Assembly (NCBI GenBank): GCA_026196615.1 | Contig: JAPHSW010000076.1 | Location: 1-38,664, forward strand | Direction: 5' to 3' | DNA: 38,664 bases | Source: Gammaproteobacteria bacterium | GTDB taxonomy: Bacteria; Pseudomonadota; Gammaproteobacteria; GRL18 | The notes under the pieces: model-generated | Seen by the model: the letters and a program-made list of their open reading frames with translations, nothing else | Database searches by the model: none | Told to the model about the DNA's origin: nothing | Shown: positions 16,994 through 24,302 of the stretch, in pieces | How positions within the stretch are numbered: the stretch's first letter is position 1 | Layout: each line of letters begins with the position of its first letter | Made by a program: the position numbers and the translations under genes

Positions 16994-17809
16994 ATGCTAA
17001 AGAATTTTTTTGACAAACTCACATTCAAGCCCGACCCAATTCGACTCTATTCTTCTGGAATCAGCGATGTGGGACAACGCCGGGATCATAATGAAGATAA
17101 TTATCTCATTGATGAAAAATTGGGCTTGTTTATTGTGGCTGATGGAATGGGAGGACATGAAGCAGGTGAAATTGCCAGCAAACTAGCAGTTGAAACCATT
17201 TTTAATCATATAAAAAAGTTAAATGAAACCTACAAGCAAAAGAGCTTAAATAATAAAACTGAAACAACCGAAATAATTCATGGTTTACTTCAGGATGCTG
17301 TTGAAGATGCTAACAATCAGACTCATTGTTATAATCTAGCTAAAGGTTTATCTGAAGGTAAAGGAATGGGAACCACGGTCACAGGTTTCCTAATCAGCTC
17401 CCTGGATGGCAGCGGAATAAAAAAACTTTATACATTTAATGTTGGCGACAGTCGCACCTATTCATTTCGACAAGGCGAACTGTCTCAACTGAGTACTGAC
17501 CATAGTCATTATCAATTATGGATTGAAACAGGAAAAGATGGTCCTAAACCAAAACATAATATTATCTACAAAGCCATTGGCCCCTGGCGAAGAATCGTAG
17601 CTGAACAACATACCATTCCGATTTCATCAGGCAGCCTTTTTTTACTATGCTCAGATGGTCTTAGCGATATGCTCTCTGATAAAGAAATACGCCAAGTTCT
17701 TCATACAAACAGTGACAAGAGCCTCAATGAAATGGCTCAGGCTTTAATCGATGCTGCTAATCAAGCGGGGGGGAAAGATAACATCACGGTTGTTCTCGTC
17801 AAACCATAA
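16994..17809 (+). CDS. PP2C-family serine/threonine phosphatase
   Basis: This 271-residue protein is a Mn/Mg-dependent protein phosphatase of the PPM/PP2C (Stp1, PppA) type. All core motifs are present: SDVGQRRDHNEDN at 24-36, VADGMGGHEAGEIAS at 48-62 (metal ligands D50 and G51), GMGTTVTGF at 124-132, VGDSRTY at 150-156, CSDGLSD at 219-225 (D221) and GGKDNITVVLV at 259-269 (D262). There is no transmembrane segment. It is the last gene of the cluster that starts with the coiled-coil protein. No Ser/Thr kinase gene is in the window. A reasonable inference is that it reverses phosphorylation of a protein in this cluster or of a kinase substrate encoded elsewhere. Confidence 0.93.
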   Translation: MLKNFFDKLTFKPDPIRLYSSGISDVGQRRDHNEDNYLIDEKLGLFIVADGMGGHEAGEIASKLAVETIFNHIKKLNETYKQKSLNNKTETTEIIHGLLQDAVEDANNQTHCYNLAKGLSEGKGMGTTVTGFLISSLDGSGIKKLYTFNVGDSRTYSFRQGELSQLSTDHSHYQLWIETGKDGPKPKHNIIYKAIGPWRRIVAEQHTIPISSGSLFLLCSDGLSDMLSDKEIRQVLHTNSDKSLNEMAQALIDAANQAGGKDNITVVLVKP

Positions 17810-17830
17810 ATTACATTTTTGATGTCTTTT

Positions 17831-18448
17831 CTATATTATTTCAAATAACTTTAAACCATCATAAAAGAGCACAACAGAAAAAAGACACAAAACCATACCA
17901 AGAAAGCGTAAAGAATATATATACATATTCTCTTTCAAAAAAGATTTTGAATGTCCAACCAATAAAGCCAAAACAATTTTTGTTCCTACGAGAAAAAAAT
18001 AAAAGCTAACAATAAAAGCTAGAGGTGCGAAAACATTTAGATTCATTGCTTTAGTCATAATGGGAGCACCAACACTTACCCAAAACAAATAAGGGTGAGG
18101 ACTTAAAGCATTAACCAACATTCCTTTTAATAAAGAGTTTGGCTTTACCTTATCCTCAGACAAACTAACACCCGTTGTCCCTATACTTTTATAACCCATG
18201 AATAAAATAAAAAAACCACCCACAAAAGAAATGATTCCTAAGACATAATTAAAATTAGATAACTTTGATAAAATAAATAACGTTAAAAGGATTATTGGTA
18301 AATCTGTAATGATTGGAGCAAAAGCAACTTTAATCCCTGCTTTAACATCATGCTGCAGTGTTTCTGAAACAACCAGAGTCAGAAGTGGTCCAGGAGCAAA
18401 ACCTGCTGCCAAACCTAATAATATTCCTGTTAAAAGATAATGTGACAT
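17831..18448 (-). CDS. LysE/RhtB-family amino-acid exporter
   Basis: This 205-residue inner-membrane protein has about six hydrophobic helices and the LysE-family start GILLGLAAGFAPGPLLTLVVSETL (the A-P-G-P turn). The NALSPHPYLFWVSVGAPIM segment near 112-130 corresponds to the family's N-P-K-hydrophobic helix. Members export amino acids or related metabolites; the substrate cannot be read from the sequence. It is convergent with the phosphatase gene, 21 bases apart, and lies at the left border of the accessory block. The ribosome binding site is weak. Confidence 0.85.
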   Translation of the reverse strand: MSHYLLTGILLGLAAGFAPGPLLTLVVSETLQHDVKAGIKVAFAPIITDLPIILLTLFILSKLSNFNYVLGIISFVGGFFILFMGYKSIGTTGVSLSEDKVKPNSLLKGMLVNALSPHPYLFWVSVGAPIMTKAMNLNVFAPLAFIVSFYFFLVGTKIVLALLVGHSKSFLKENMYIYSLRFLGMVLCLFSVVLFYDGLKLFEII

Positions 18449-18911
18449 TTTTAGTTTCTAATATTTTTTTTAAGAAGCATAAATTCAAACCTTAACGATA
18501 ACCAAAGTGAGTAAGAAAAATCACTCAAAAAAATATTAATCATTTTGTGTCACTACCCTTTTTAAACATATCCTGGTAAGTATTTTTAAAATTCAATCAA
18601 TAACCTATTTAATGCCAATTGTGGATGAATAATAAAGTACCATATAGAGAAATAAAAGTTCATACAATAGAGTAAAAAATGACTTTTTTATAGTGCGTAG
18701 AACGACTCAGTTTTATGGCTCACTCCCAGAAAGCAGATATAATGATTTCAGTCCATCACGGAAAACACTGATTCTTATTTTTCTGGACATTTAATGTATC
18801 TTTAAAAAAATGAAATGTTTTTAGTCTGCTTGTAGGAATTACCTTACTTATTGGAGTACTTTCTCCCCTTATAAAAATTATTGAACCAGATTATGATTAA
18901 AATAGTATAAA
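18449..18911. other. Gene-free AT-rich region, possible gene remnant at 18810-18900
   Basis: No intact gene. From the ATG at 18810, deleting one T from the run at 18818-18822 would give a 29-residue peptide, MKCFSLLVGITLLIGVLSPL and onward, ending at the TAA at 18898-18900. This could be a small gene broken by a one-base insertion, or chance. It also holds the promoter region of the LysE-type gene on the minus strand. Confidence 0.25.
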
Positions 18912-18948
18912 GACTATGAAAGTAGAATTTTTCTATATTTCATAGTCT
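18911..18948. repeat. Long perfect hairpin in accessory intergenic region
   Basis: AGACTATGAAA at 18911-18921 pairs perfectly with TTTCATAGTCT at 18938-18948. An inner AGAA/TTCT pairing could extend the stem. No T tract follows, so it is not a standard terminator. It may be an operator or a recombination-related fold. Confidence 0.5.
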
Positions 18949-18949
18949 A

Positions 18950-19110
18950 ATATCAGTTTATATGGAAACATTTCTATTTTTTATAGGGTAATATCATAAT
19001 AAGTGGAAAGTGATTAATTTAAGTCTGAATTTTCCATGTTTGGTAGGCAAATATAAGAATAAATGGAAAGTTTTTACAGGTATAAGAAATAATACATGGA
19101 AAATTTTCTA
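18950..19110 (+). repeat. Four degenerate direct repeats centred on TGGAAA
   Basis: TGGAAA occurs at 18963, 19004, 19064 and 19097, each preceded by an A/T-rich block resembling ATATAAGAATAA and followed by a T-rich block. The spacing is irregular (41, 60 and 33 bases). The copies are diverged. They lie directly upstream of the core-like GTTAGAT at 19123 and the small membrane-protein gene. The role is unknown; protein-binding sites are one possibility. Confidence 0.4.
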
Positions 19111-19122
19111 TGTATTCGAATA

Positions 19123-19129
19123 GTTAGAT
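19123..19129 (+). other. Integron-type core site GTTAGAT at 5' end of first cassette-like gene
   Basis: GTTAGAT fits the R' core consensus GTTRRRY exactly, 12 bases before the ATG at 19142. Its exact complement ATCTAAC lies just after that gene's stop (19620-19626). In integron cassettes the 5' end complements the R'' box of the same cassette's attC in this way. The short length means chance is possible. Confidence 0.4.
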
Positions 19130-19141
19130 TTAAGAGGAAAA

Positions 19142-19618
19142 ATGAAAGCATACAAAATAGGAGTTAAATTATTAGGATTATTTTTTATATTCTCTGGAAT
19201 CTCAATGCTTCCAAGTATGTTAATAATGGCTGTTTCTAGCCCAGGTGGTGAACTTGGTATTATATCCTTTATATCATTAGCAATGCCTTTATTTACCTTT
19301 TTGGCTGGACTATTTGTTTTTATAAAAACAGATTTTATTGTCTCCAGTTCCAAGCTGGATTTTAAAAGTGATGAAATAACAGATGATAATAATTTTAATT
19401 TTTCAAGTGCAATACAGTTATTAGGCTTATTCTTCTTTATTTCACATTTTGCTGATGCAATTTCAGATGTTTTTACAATTGTTGCCTACAACCCAAATGA
19501 TGAAAAAACATTATTTGATACTAAATTTTATTTAAATTCATTGGTAGCATTTATTGGCTTGACTTTGGTTTTTAAAGGTAAATCGTTAGCAAAACATATC
19601 AATGAAACAACAGAGTAA
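19142..19618 (+). CDS. Small membrane protein of unknown function
   Basis: This 158-residue protein has four predicted transmembrane segments: about 7-30, 38-62, 89-115 and 128-146. A charged loop (SSKLDFKSDEITDDNNF) lies between the second and third. It starts without a cleavable signal peptide (MKAYKIGVKLLGLFFIF). I do not recognise the family. The ATG has a good AGAGGA site. The coding region is very A/T-rich compared with the housekeeping genes. It is flanked by core-like GTTAGAT and ATCTAAC and followed by an attC-like hairpin, so it reads like an integron gene cassette. Many cassette genes are small membrane proteins of unknown role. Confidence 0.65.
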   Translation: MKAYKIGVKLLGLFFIFSGISMLPSMLIMAVSSPGGELGIISFISLAMPLFTFLAGLFVFIKTDFIVSSSKLDFKSDEITDDNNFNFSSAIQLLGLFFFISHFADAISDVFTIVAYNPNDEKTLFDTKFYLNSLVAFIGLTLVFKGKSLAKHINETTE

Positions 19619-19619
19619 C

Positions 19620-19747
19620 ATCTAACCAAGTGTCGCAATGTATCACCAGAGCTTAGCGTCTAATCAAAATATGGAGAGCATCGATAAGATTTTATTTTTA
19701 AATCTCTTCTCTGGAAGCTCTGGTGAAAATTGAACACAACGTTAAAA
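19620..19747 (+). other. attC-like imperfect hairpin (integron recombination site candidate)
   Basis: The 128-bp element begins two bases after the stop of the small membrane-protein gene. R''-like ATCTAAC (19620-19626) opposes R'-like GTTAAAA (19741-19747), where TAAC pairs with GTTA. After symmetric 3-base gaps, GTGT (19630-19633) pairs with ACAC (19734-19737), then CAAT (19636-19639) with ATTG (19729-19732). Finally a perfect 12-bp stem forms between TCACCAGAGCTT (19643-19654) and AAGCTCTGGTGA (19715-19726). Unequal spacers leave extra-helical bases, and the 60-base terminal region contains a nested hairpin. Length, box order and bulges fit attC. The last base of R' deviates from GTTRRRY. 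No integrase is in the window. Confidence 0.5.
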
Positions 19748-19769
19748 CTCAACCAGGAAATCAAACATA

Positions 19770-21521
19770 GTGCGTAATTTAAAATATGTATTAAGACAGA
19801 GCTATGAAGCTAGTAGAGCACTAATAATAGGTATTAATGAATACAAGCACGCCTCACCTTTAGGTTACGCTGTCAGTGACGCAGAAGAAATTCAAGAAAT
19901 ACTTGTCAAAGAGTTAGGATTTGATAACAAAAATGTTATTTTCTTAATAGATAAAGATGCCACAAAAACAAAAATTCTCAAAGCTTTTCACTCATTCACA
20001 TCTGAAGATATACAAGTTGACGATAGAGTTTTAGTTTTCTTTGCGGGCCATGGCCATACTAAAACCGGATTTCGTGGAGAGGTAGGATATTTAGTCCCGC
20101 ACGATGCCGACATGGATGACTCTTCATCATTTATACGGTGGGATGAATTAACAAGAAATGCAGAGCTAATAAGAGCTAAGCACATTCTTTTTATTATGGA
20201 TGCTTGCTATGGAGGACTAGCAGTAAACAGAGATATACAAGCTGGTAGCAGTAGGTTTTTAAAAGACATGTACCAGCGATTCTCTCGGCAGGTTATAACA
20301 GCAGGGAAGGCTAATGAAGTAGTTGCTGATTCTGGTGGTCCATTACCAAATCACTCAGTTTTTACTGGGCACTTAATAGAAGGAATTAGAGGGAGTGCAG
20401 CTAACGAGTATGGGGTCATCACTGCAAGTGGCCTAATGGCTTATGTATATACAAAAGTAGCTAACGATATTAACTCGGATCAAACTCCTCACTATGGACA
20501 ATTTGATGGCGACGGTGACTTTATAATTTCGTCACCTAAATCTGAAAATGTCTCAGAAGATGACAGCAAAGATATTGATGAACTGATATCAGTGCCATAT
20601 GCAGAGATATCGAGAAAAACTGTAAATCTTGAAGAGAAGGTAGATTACGTAAAAGAACTGCTTTCTTCACAAAAATCGCAGATAAAACTTCACGATTTTA
20701 TTATAAATGAAGTAAGAAAATTTCTCTCGTTAACAAGTGAAGATAATTTCGCATCACGCGGTAGCTTCACTGATGAAGAACTACTCGAAAGAATTTCATC
20801 ATATGAGGCTTATTCTAAGGACTTGTGTGCAATAATTGGAATAGTCTCATATTGGGCTACAGATAATGAATTTAGCGTCTTAAGCAAAATTGTCTCTAGG
20901 GCAAGTGACAGACTTCTCGAGTCTGAAGGCGGACTTACTATATGGATCAACCTCCGGTGGTACCCTCTTCTTCTAATTTTATATCATGCCGGGATTGCAG
21001 CCATTGAAAGTAAAAATTACAAAAGTCTAACTAATATATTTTACACAAAACTAGGCGAATCAGAATATGGGAGCAAAGATAGTTTATTTGTTCAAAAGCT
21101 ATCAAATGGAGTTCTGGAACTTGCAAGAAGCAACATTTTTAAGAAAATACCAGGCCATGAGCAGCACTACGCACCGGACAGTGAGTATATATTTAAACAA
21201 ATACAGCCAATGCTAGATGATCTATTTTTCTTGGGAAAAAGTTACGAGTCTGAATTTGATGAATTTGAGATTTTATATGCACTTGTTGTCGCAGATCTTA
21301 GAAAGCAATCAGATGGCTATATGTGGGGGCCTATTGGAAGATTTGGGTGGAAACATAAAAGCAGAGATAACTCTCCATATACAAAGCTTATACTTGAGGC
21401 AAAAGCATTCAAAGATCAATGGCCGCCAATTAAGGCGGGAATGTTTGGAGGGGATTATGAAAGATTTGAAGCCGTTGCTAATGAATTTAAGGAATCACTC
21501 AACAATCTCAATTGGTTTTAA
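19770..21521 (+). CDS. Caspase-like (peptidase C14) protease with unassigned C-terminal domain
   Basis: This 583-residue protein opens with a caspase/metacaspase-fold domain (about 14-255). RALIIGINEYKHASPLGYAV is followed by VFFAGHGHT with catalytic His94 and FIMDACYGG with catalytic Cys146; both residues of the dyad are present. After an acidic linker (about 256-275) comes a helical region of about 300 residues ending WPPIKAGMFGG...LNWF, which I cannot assign. There is no signal peptide or obvious transmembrane helix. The start is GTG at 19770 with AGGA 11 bases before it; no better start is near. It sits in a cassette-like block among unknown genes. Bacterial caspase-like proteins often act in phage defence by killing the infected cell, and the C-terminal half could be the sensor. 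That role is inference. Confidence 0.82.
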   Translation: MRNLKYVLRQSYEASRALIIGINEYKHASPLGYAVSDAEEIQEILVKELGFDNKNVIFLIDKDATKTKILKAFHSFTSEDIQVDDRVLVFFAGHGHTKTGFRGEVGYLVPHDADMDDSSSFIRWDELTRNAELIRAKHILFIMDACYGGLAVNRDIQAGSSRFLKDMYQRFSRQVITAGKANEVVADSGGPLPNHSVFTGHLIEGIRGSAANEYGVITASGLMAYVYTKVANDINSDQTPHYGQFDGDGDFIISSPKSENVSEDDSKDIDELISVPYAEISRKTVNLEEKVDYVKELLSSQKSQIKLHDFIINEVRKFLSLTSEDNFASRGSFTDEELLERISSYEAYSKDLCAIIGIVSYWATDNEFSVLSKIVSRASDRLLESEGGLTIWINLRWYPLLLILYHAGIAAIESKNYKSLTNIFYTKLGESEYGSKDSLFVQKLSNGVLELARSNIFKKIPGHEQHYAPDSEYIFKQIQPMLDDLFFLGKSYESEFDEFEILYALVVADLRKQSDGYMWGPIGRFGWKHKSRDNSPYTKLILEAKAFKDQWPPIKAGMFGGDYERFEAVANEFKESLNNLNWF

Positions 21522-21633
21522 AGCTCTAACAAGAAAATGGAGTGGGAATTTCGTAAAATTTTCATTGGTTGAAAAGGAAAGCAGCCAAACTTTGTATAAC
21601 TGGTTACACAGTCGTTAGCAAAAAAGGTTTTTC
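21522..21633 (+). other. Gap after the caspase gene with weak attC-like ends
   Basis: CTAAC at 21526-21530 and GTTAG at 21614-21618 are complementary and bracket about 93 bases, resembling the outer boxes of an attC. The interior shows no convincing L-box pairing, so this would be a degenerate site at best. GTTTTAA at 21515-21521 also complements TTAAAAC at 19742-19748, the start of this cassette-like unit. Confidence 0.25.
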
Positions 21634-21993
21634 ATGTTCGAATATAAAATTGCAGGTTGGTTTGAAGTTGATGAGAAAATGCATGATAACCTACTAAAAC
21701 TTATAATGAACGATGAATAACTACAAAATGGATGGCTTGTACAAAATAGAGATAAATATCATATTGAACAAAATTCATTTGTTTATTATGGGAATATAGT
21801 ATGTAAAAATTAACAAAAAAAAAATTTAAAATTAGTTACTTTTATCGCAGAAAATATAGCTACTAATTACAGTGATTGTCCTGAGAATATTAATGGTGAA
21901 TTTATAATCAATCAAATACAACATAAAGAGCCAGAGTTACGAATAATAATAGGAGGGGGACATTTTAATGTTGTTGAGACAATTGAAGAGTAG
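21634..21993 (+). pseudogene. Decayed ORF with two in-frame TAA stops
   Basis: From the ATG at 21634 one frame runs 120 codons to a TAG at 21991-21993, interrupted only by TAA at 21718-21720 and TAA at 21811-21813. The three segments read like one protein: FEYKIAGWFEVDEKMHDN, then LQNGWLVQNRDKYHIEQNSF, then LKLVTFIAENIATNYSDCPE and IIIGGGHFNVVETIEE. Both stops could have arisen from CAA by C-to-T changes. No frameshift is needed. The family is unknown. It lies in the cassette-like block and runs up to the next gene. The first segment alone would be only 28 residues. Confidence 0.55.
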
Positions 21994-22004
21994 GACTAAA
22001 CCTT

Positions 22005-23108
22005 ATGCTTTATGGCTTTCTATTTCTTATCTGGTCCACCCCTGCGCTTATTGCAGGCATGCTTGGCTGGTCCGGCATTTGGGGAACGGGTAGTGCTTTT
22101 GTTGAATATCTCATTCCATTGCCAGTGGGTGGGGGTGTTTTTCATGTTCCTGGGCTTGTCTTGAGTATTGTAGCACTGAAAGTTCTGGATAAAGATAATT
22201 CCCGAATGAATATGCTTGTTAGCTATGGGGCTTTTACTCTATTGATTGTCATGCTCACATTGCATATTGATTTCACTCGTTTTTATAGTTGGCTTACAAC
22301 CGACTATCAACCATACGGTTCACCAATACGCTTTGATAGTAACGCCGTTTACCTGTTCATATTAACTGATGCATTCTGGGTTTGGATTTACTCTATTCTT
22401 AAAGGTCAACGTTTTAGACTTTTTAATTCAATTGTTGTTATTGCACTCCCCCCTGTTATATTATTGTTTCAAATAGCCGAACAAACAGTAACTGGCCCCA
22501 GTTTTGAAATTGGAGGGAGCAAGATGGGGAAAAACCACGGCCAAGAAAGTCAGTTTGTTTTTACTACCGCCAGTTATGACAAAGAGCTCTTACTTGCCTG
22601 GTTAGATGAAAAAAACTATATAGGCACACCGTGGTTTAATCCCAATACTGAGCATGAGGCGATTATATTCACCAACAGCATGCAATTAATTAAATGGCGT
22701 AAATTCGATGATATTAATGAACATAATATTATTGCTACGGTTTGTAGTTATGAGGAAGATAAATCACGAACTATACATCAAGGCTTATATAATTGCTTTT
22801 CCGGTAAAGAAACCTTGCGCATGAAGCTGGATAAAATAAGCCGGAATAACCCAACAGGCTTTCACCCTTGGGTGAATGACTGGTATGCACGAAACCTGTT
22901 ATGCGAGGAGGTTTCGATTCCTGGCGATAGAAACCGACATAATATAGCACTGTACAACACCTGCATTGGCTTGAGCCATTCTTTTGAGAAGGATATGAAA
23001 AGGTTTATGAATAGTTATGGCAAAGATTCAGAAGAAATGGCTTTTATTGTTCAACTTGCAGAACAAATGGGATTGCCCAGAGAAATTCCGCCGTATAAAT
23101 TACAATAA
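22005..23108 (+). CDS. Multi-pass membrane protein with soluble C-terminal domain, unknown function
   Basis: This 367-residue protein has about five hydrophobic segments: roughly 2-22, 44-61, 69-88, 114-132 and 140-158. A hydrophilic domain of about 200 residues follows (165-367), with several Trp and Cys residues and a conserved-looking stretch, HPWVNDWYARNLLCEEVSIP. I do not recognise the family. The ATG at 22005 has AGGA nine bases upstream, overlapping the end of the decayed ORF. Its base composition looks less A/T-rich than the neighbouring caspase gene, suggesting a different origin. No attC-like R'' box was found after its stop, so it does not look like a clean cassette. Confidence 0.65.
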   Translation: MLYGFLFLIWSTPALIAGMLGWSGIWGTGSAFVEYLIPLPVGGGVFHVPGLVLSIVALKVLDKDNSRMNMLVSYGAFTLLIVMLTLHIDFTRFYSWLTTDYQPYGSPIRFDSNAVYLFILTDAFWVWIYSILKGQRFRLFNSIVVIALPPVILLFQIAEQTVTGPSFEIGGSKMGKNHGQESQFVFTTASYDKELLLAWLDEKNYIGTPWFNPNTEHEAIIFTNSMQLIKWRKFDDINEHNIIATVCSYEEDKSRTIHQGLYNCFSGKETLRMKLDKISRNNPTGFHPWVNDWYARNLLCEEVSIPGDRNRHNIALYNTCIGLSHSFEKDMKRFMNSYGKDSEEMAFIVQLAEQMGLPREIPPYKLQ

Positions 23109-23191
23109 ATGAAGTTCAGAATGACCATCTCATATATTGGTATCATGCTTCGGCTATTTAGTATGGCAAAATTGAGTAATTCTACAGCCCC

Positions 23192-23198
23192 GTTATGC
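23192..23198 (+). other. Integron-type core-like GTTATGC before the SnoaL-like gene
   Basis: GTTATGC, 19 bases before the ATG at 23218, resembles the R' end common in integron cassettes. ACATAAC overlapping the stop of the same gene (23548-23554) matches its complement at 6 of 7 bases. This parallels the ends of the first cassette-like gene. No complete attC fold was found on either side. Confidence 0.3.
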
Positions 23199-23217
23199 AA
23201 AAAAAGCAATTAAGAAT

Positions 23218-23553
23218 ATGTCACCACTGAAACTTGCAAATAGATATATGGAAATATTTTATGGCGGAGAATCAATTGATACTCTAGCAAGTATATTTTC
23301 AGATGAGTTTTCGTTTAAAGGACCATTTTATGAATTCAATACAGCTACAGAATATATTAAATCACTGAAAGTCGATCCACCAAGAGAAGTCAGGTATAAA
23401 ATTATAGAAACATACGAAAATGAAACTTCTGCTTGTTTAATTTACCAATTTTCAAAGCCTGGTATCTCTACGATAATGTCTCAAATATTTGAGGTTACTA
23501 ATGGAAAAATTTCAAGAATTTTACTTGTTTTTGATACAAGGGACTTCACATAA
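23218..23553 (+). CDS. SnoaL-like / NTF2-fold protein
   Basis: This 111-residue protein fits the SnoaL-like branch of the NTF2 superfamily. An N-terminal helix pair (LKLANRYMEIFYGG) is followed by SIDTLASIFSDEFSFKGPF, then beta strands with SACLIYQF and the terminal MSQIFEVTNGKISRILLVFD typical of the fold. Such small proteins range from isomerases and hydrolases to ligand-binding subunits. No catalytic pair can be assigned with confidence. The ribosome binding site is weak (AAGAAT). It has cassette-like ends (GTTATGC before, ACATAAC at the stop) and is the last gene of the accessory block. Confidence 0.7.
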   Translation: MSPLKLANRYMEIFYGGESIDTLASIFSDEFSFKGPFYEFNTATEYIKSLKVDPPREVRYKIIETYENETSACLIYQFSKPGISTIMSQIFEVTNGKISRILLVFDTRDFT

Positions 23554-23650
23554 CAAAGTGCTTGTTCGGACACAAAATCAGGAGAGGTTCCATCCTTTTA
23601 TTTAAGTTATTACCATCAGAGTATAGAAGTTTAATCTTCCAAAACTCATA

Positions 23651-24265
23651 CTAACGTTCAGATAATGCCAACTTAGCTCCTAACATTGCAAAGCTTACCG
23701 CAAAAGCTCGTTGCATATATTTTGTAATCTTTGGAGAGTTAATAATATAAGCACGAATACTATTGGCAAGTAAACCATACAAAATAAAAATAAAGAGTGT
23801 CATTGCCATAAAGATAGCTCCAAGGACTAGCATATTCACAAGAGGCGTTTCCGCTTGTGCAGGAACAAACTGTGGTAAAAAGGCTAGGAAGAAAAGTGTC
23901 AGTTTTGGATTTAAAATATTTATTAGAAAACCTTTTAAGCTAATCCTTAACATATCTATTGTATTTTTTTCATCTTTGAGCACCAAAGCTCCCGCCGCCT
24001 TCCAGGTTGACCAGGCTAAATATAATAAATACAACACACCTGCAAGTTTTATGATTTGAAAACCAATAGCACTTGCATGAAGGATAGCTGCTAAGCCCAA
24101 AATACTAGCACTTAGAGAAGGAACTATCCCTGCGGTACATCCTAGTGCAGCAAACATACTGGCTCGTGCTCCCTGAAATAAGCCTGTTGAAATGGTATAA
24201 ATAACTCCTGTTCCAGGAATTAAAACCACTACTAGAGTCATAATTAAAAATTCAACACTGATCAT
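23651..24265 (-). CDS. LysE-family translocator
   Basis: This inner-membrane exporter of about 204 residues has six hydrophobic helices, a start of MISVEFLIMTLVVVLIPGTG (the P-G-T-G turn of the family), and NILNPKLTLFFLAFLPQFV (about 118-136), the N-P-K signature helix. It probably exports amino acids or homoserine-lactone-like compounds; the substrate is unknown. I chose the ATG at 24263-24265 over the one 12 bases upstream, because GGAG then sits six bases before it and the N-terminus matches relatives. It ends in TAG. It lies at the right border of the accessory block and is not closely similar to the LysE-type gene at the left border. Confidence 0.87.
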   Translation of the reverse strand: MISVEFLIMTLVVVLIPGTGVIYTISTGLFQGARASMFAALGCTAGIVPSLSASILGLAAILHASAIGFQIIKLAGVLYLLYLAWSTWKAAGALVLKDEKNTIDMLRISLKGFLINILNPKLTLFFLAFLPQFVPAQAETPLVNMLVLGAIFMAMTLFIFILYGLLANSIRAYIINSPKITKYMQRAFAVSFAMLGAKLALSER

Positions 24266-24302
24266 CTGGCTCTCCATTTCTTATATTTTAGGTTAACAAT
24301 AC

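Noticed and set aside
21217-21618. 133-residue ORF in another frame overlapping the end of the caspase gene
   Set aside because: Overlaps about 300 bases of a credible gene and has no ribosome binding site. Only its end crosses into the gap, which is better read as non-coding.
23548-23660. Full attC site after the SnoaL-like gene
   Set aside because: Only the first box (ACATAAC) is convincing. No complementary L-box or GTTRRRY end could be paired before the LysE-type gene.
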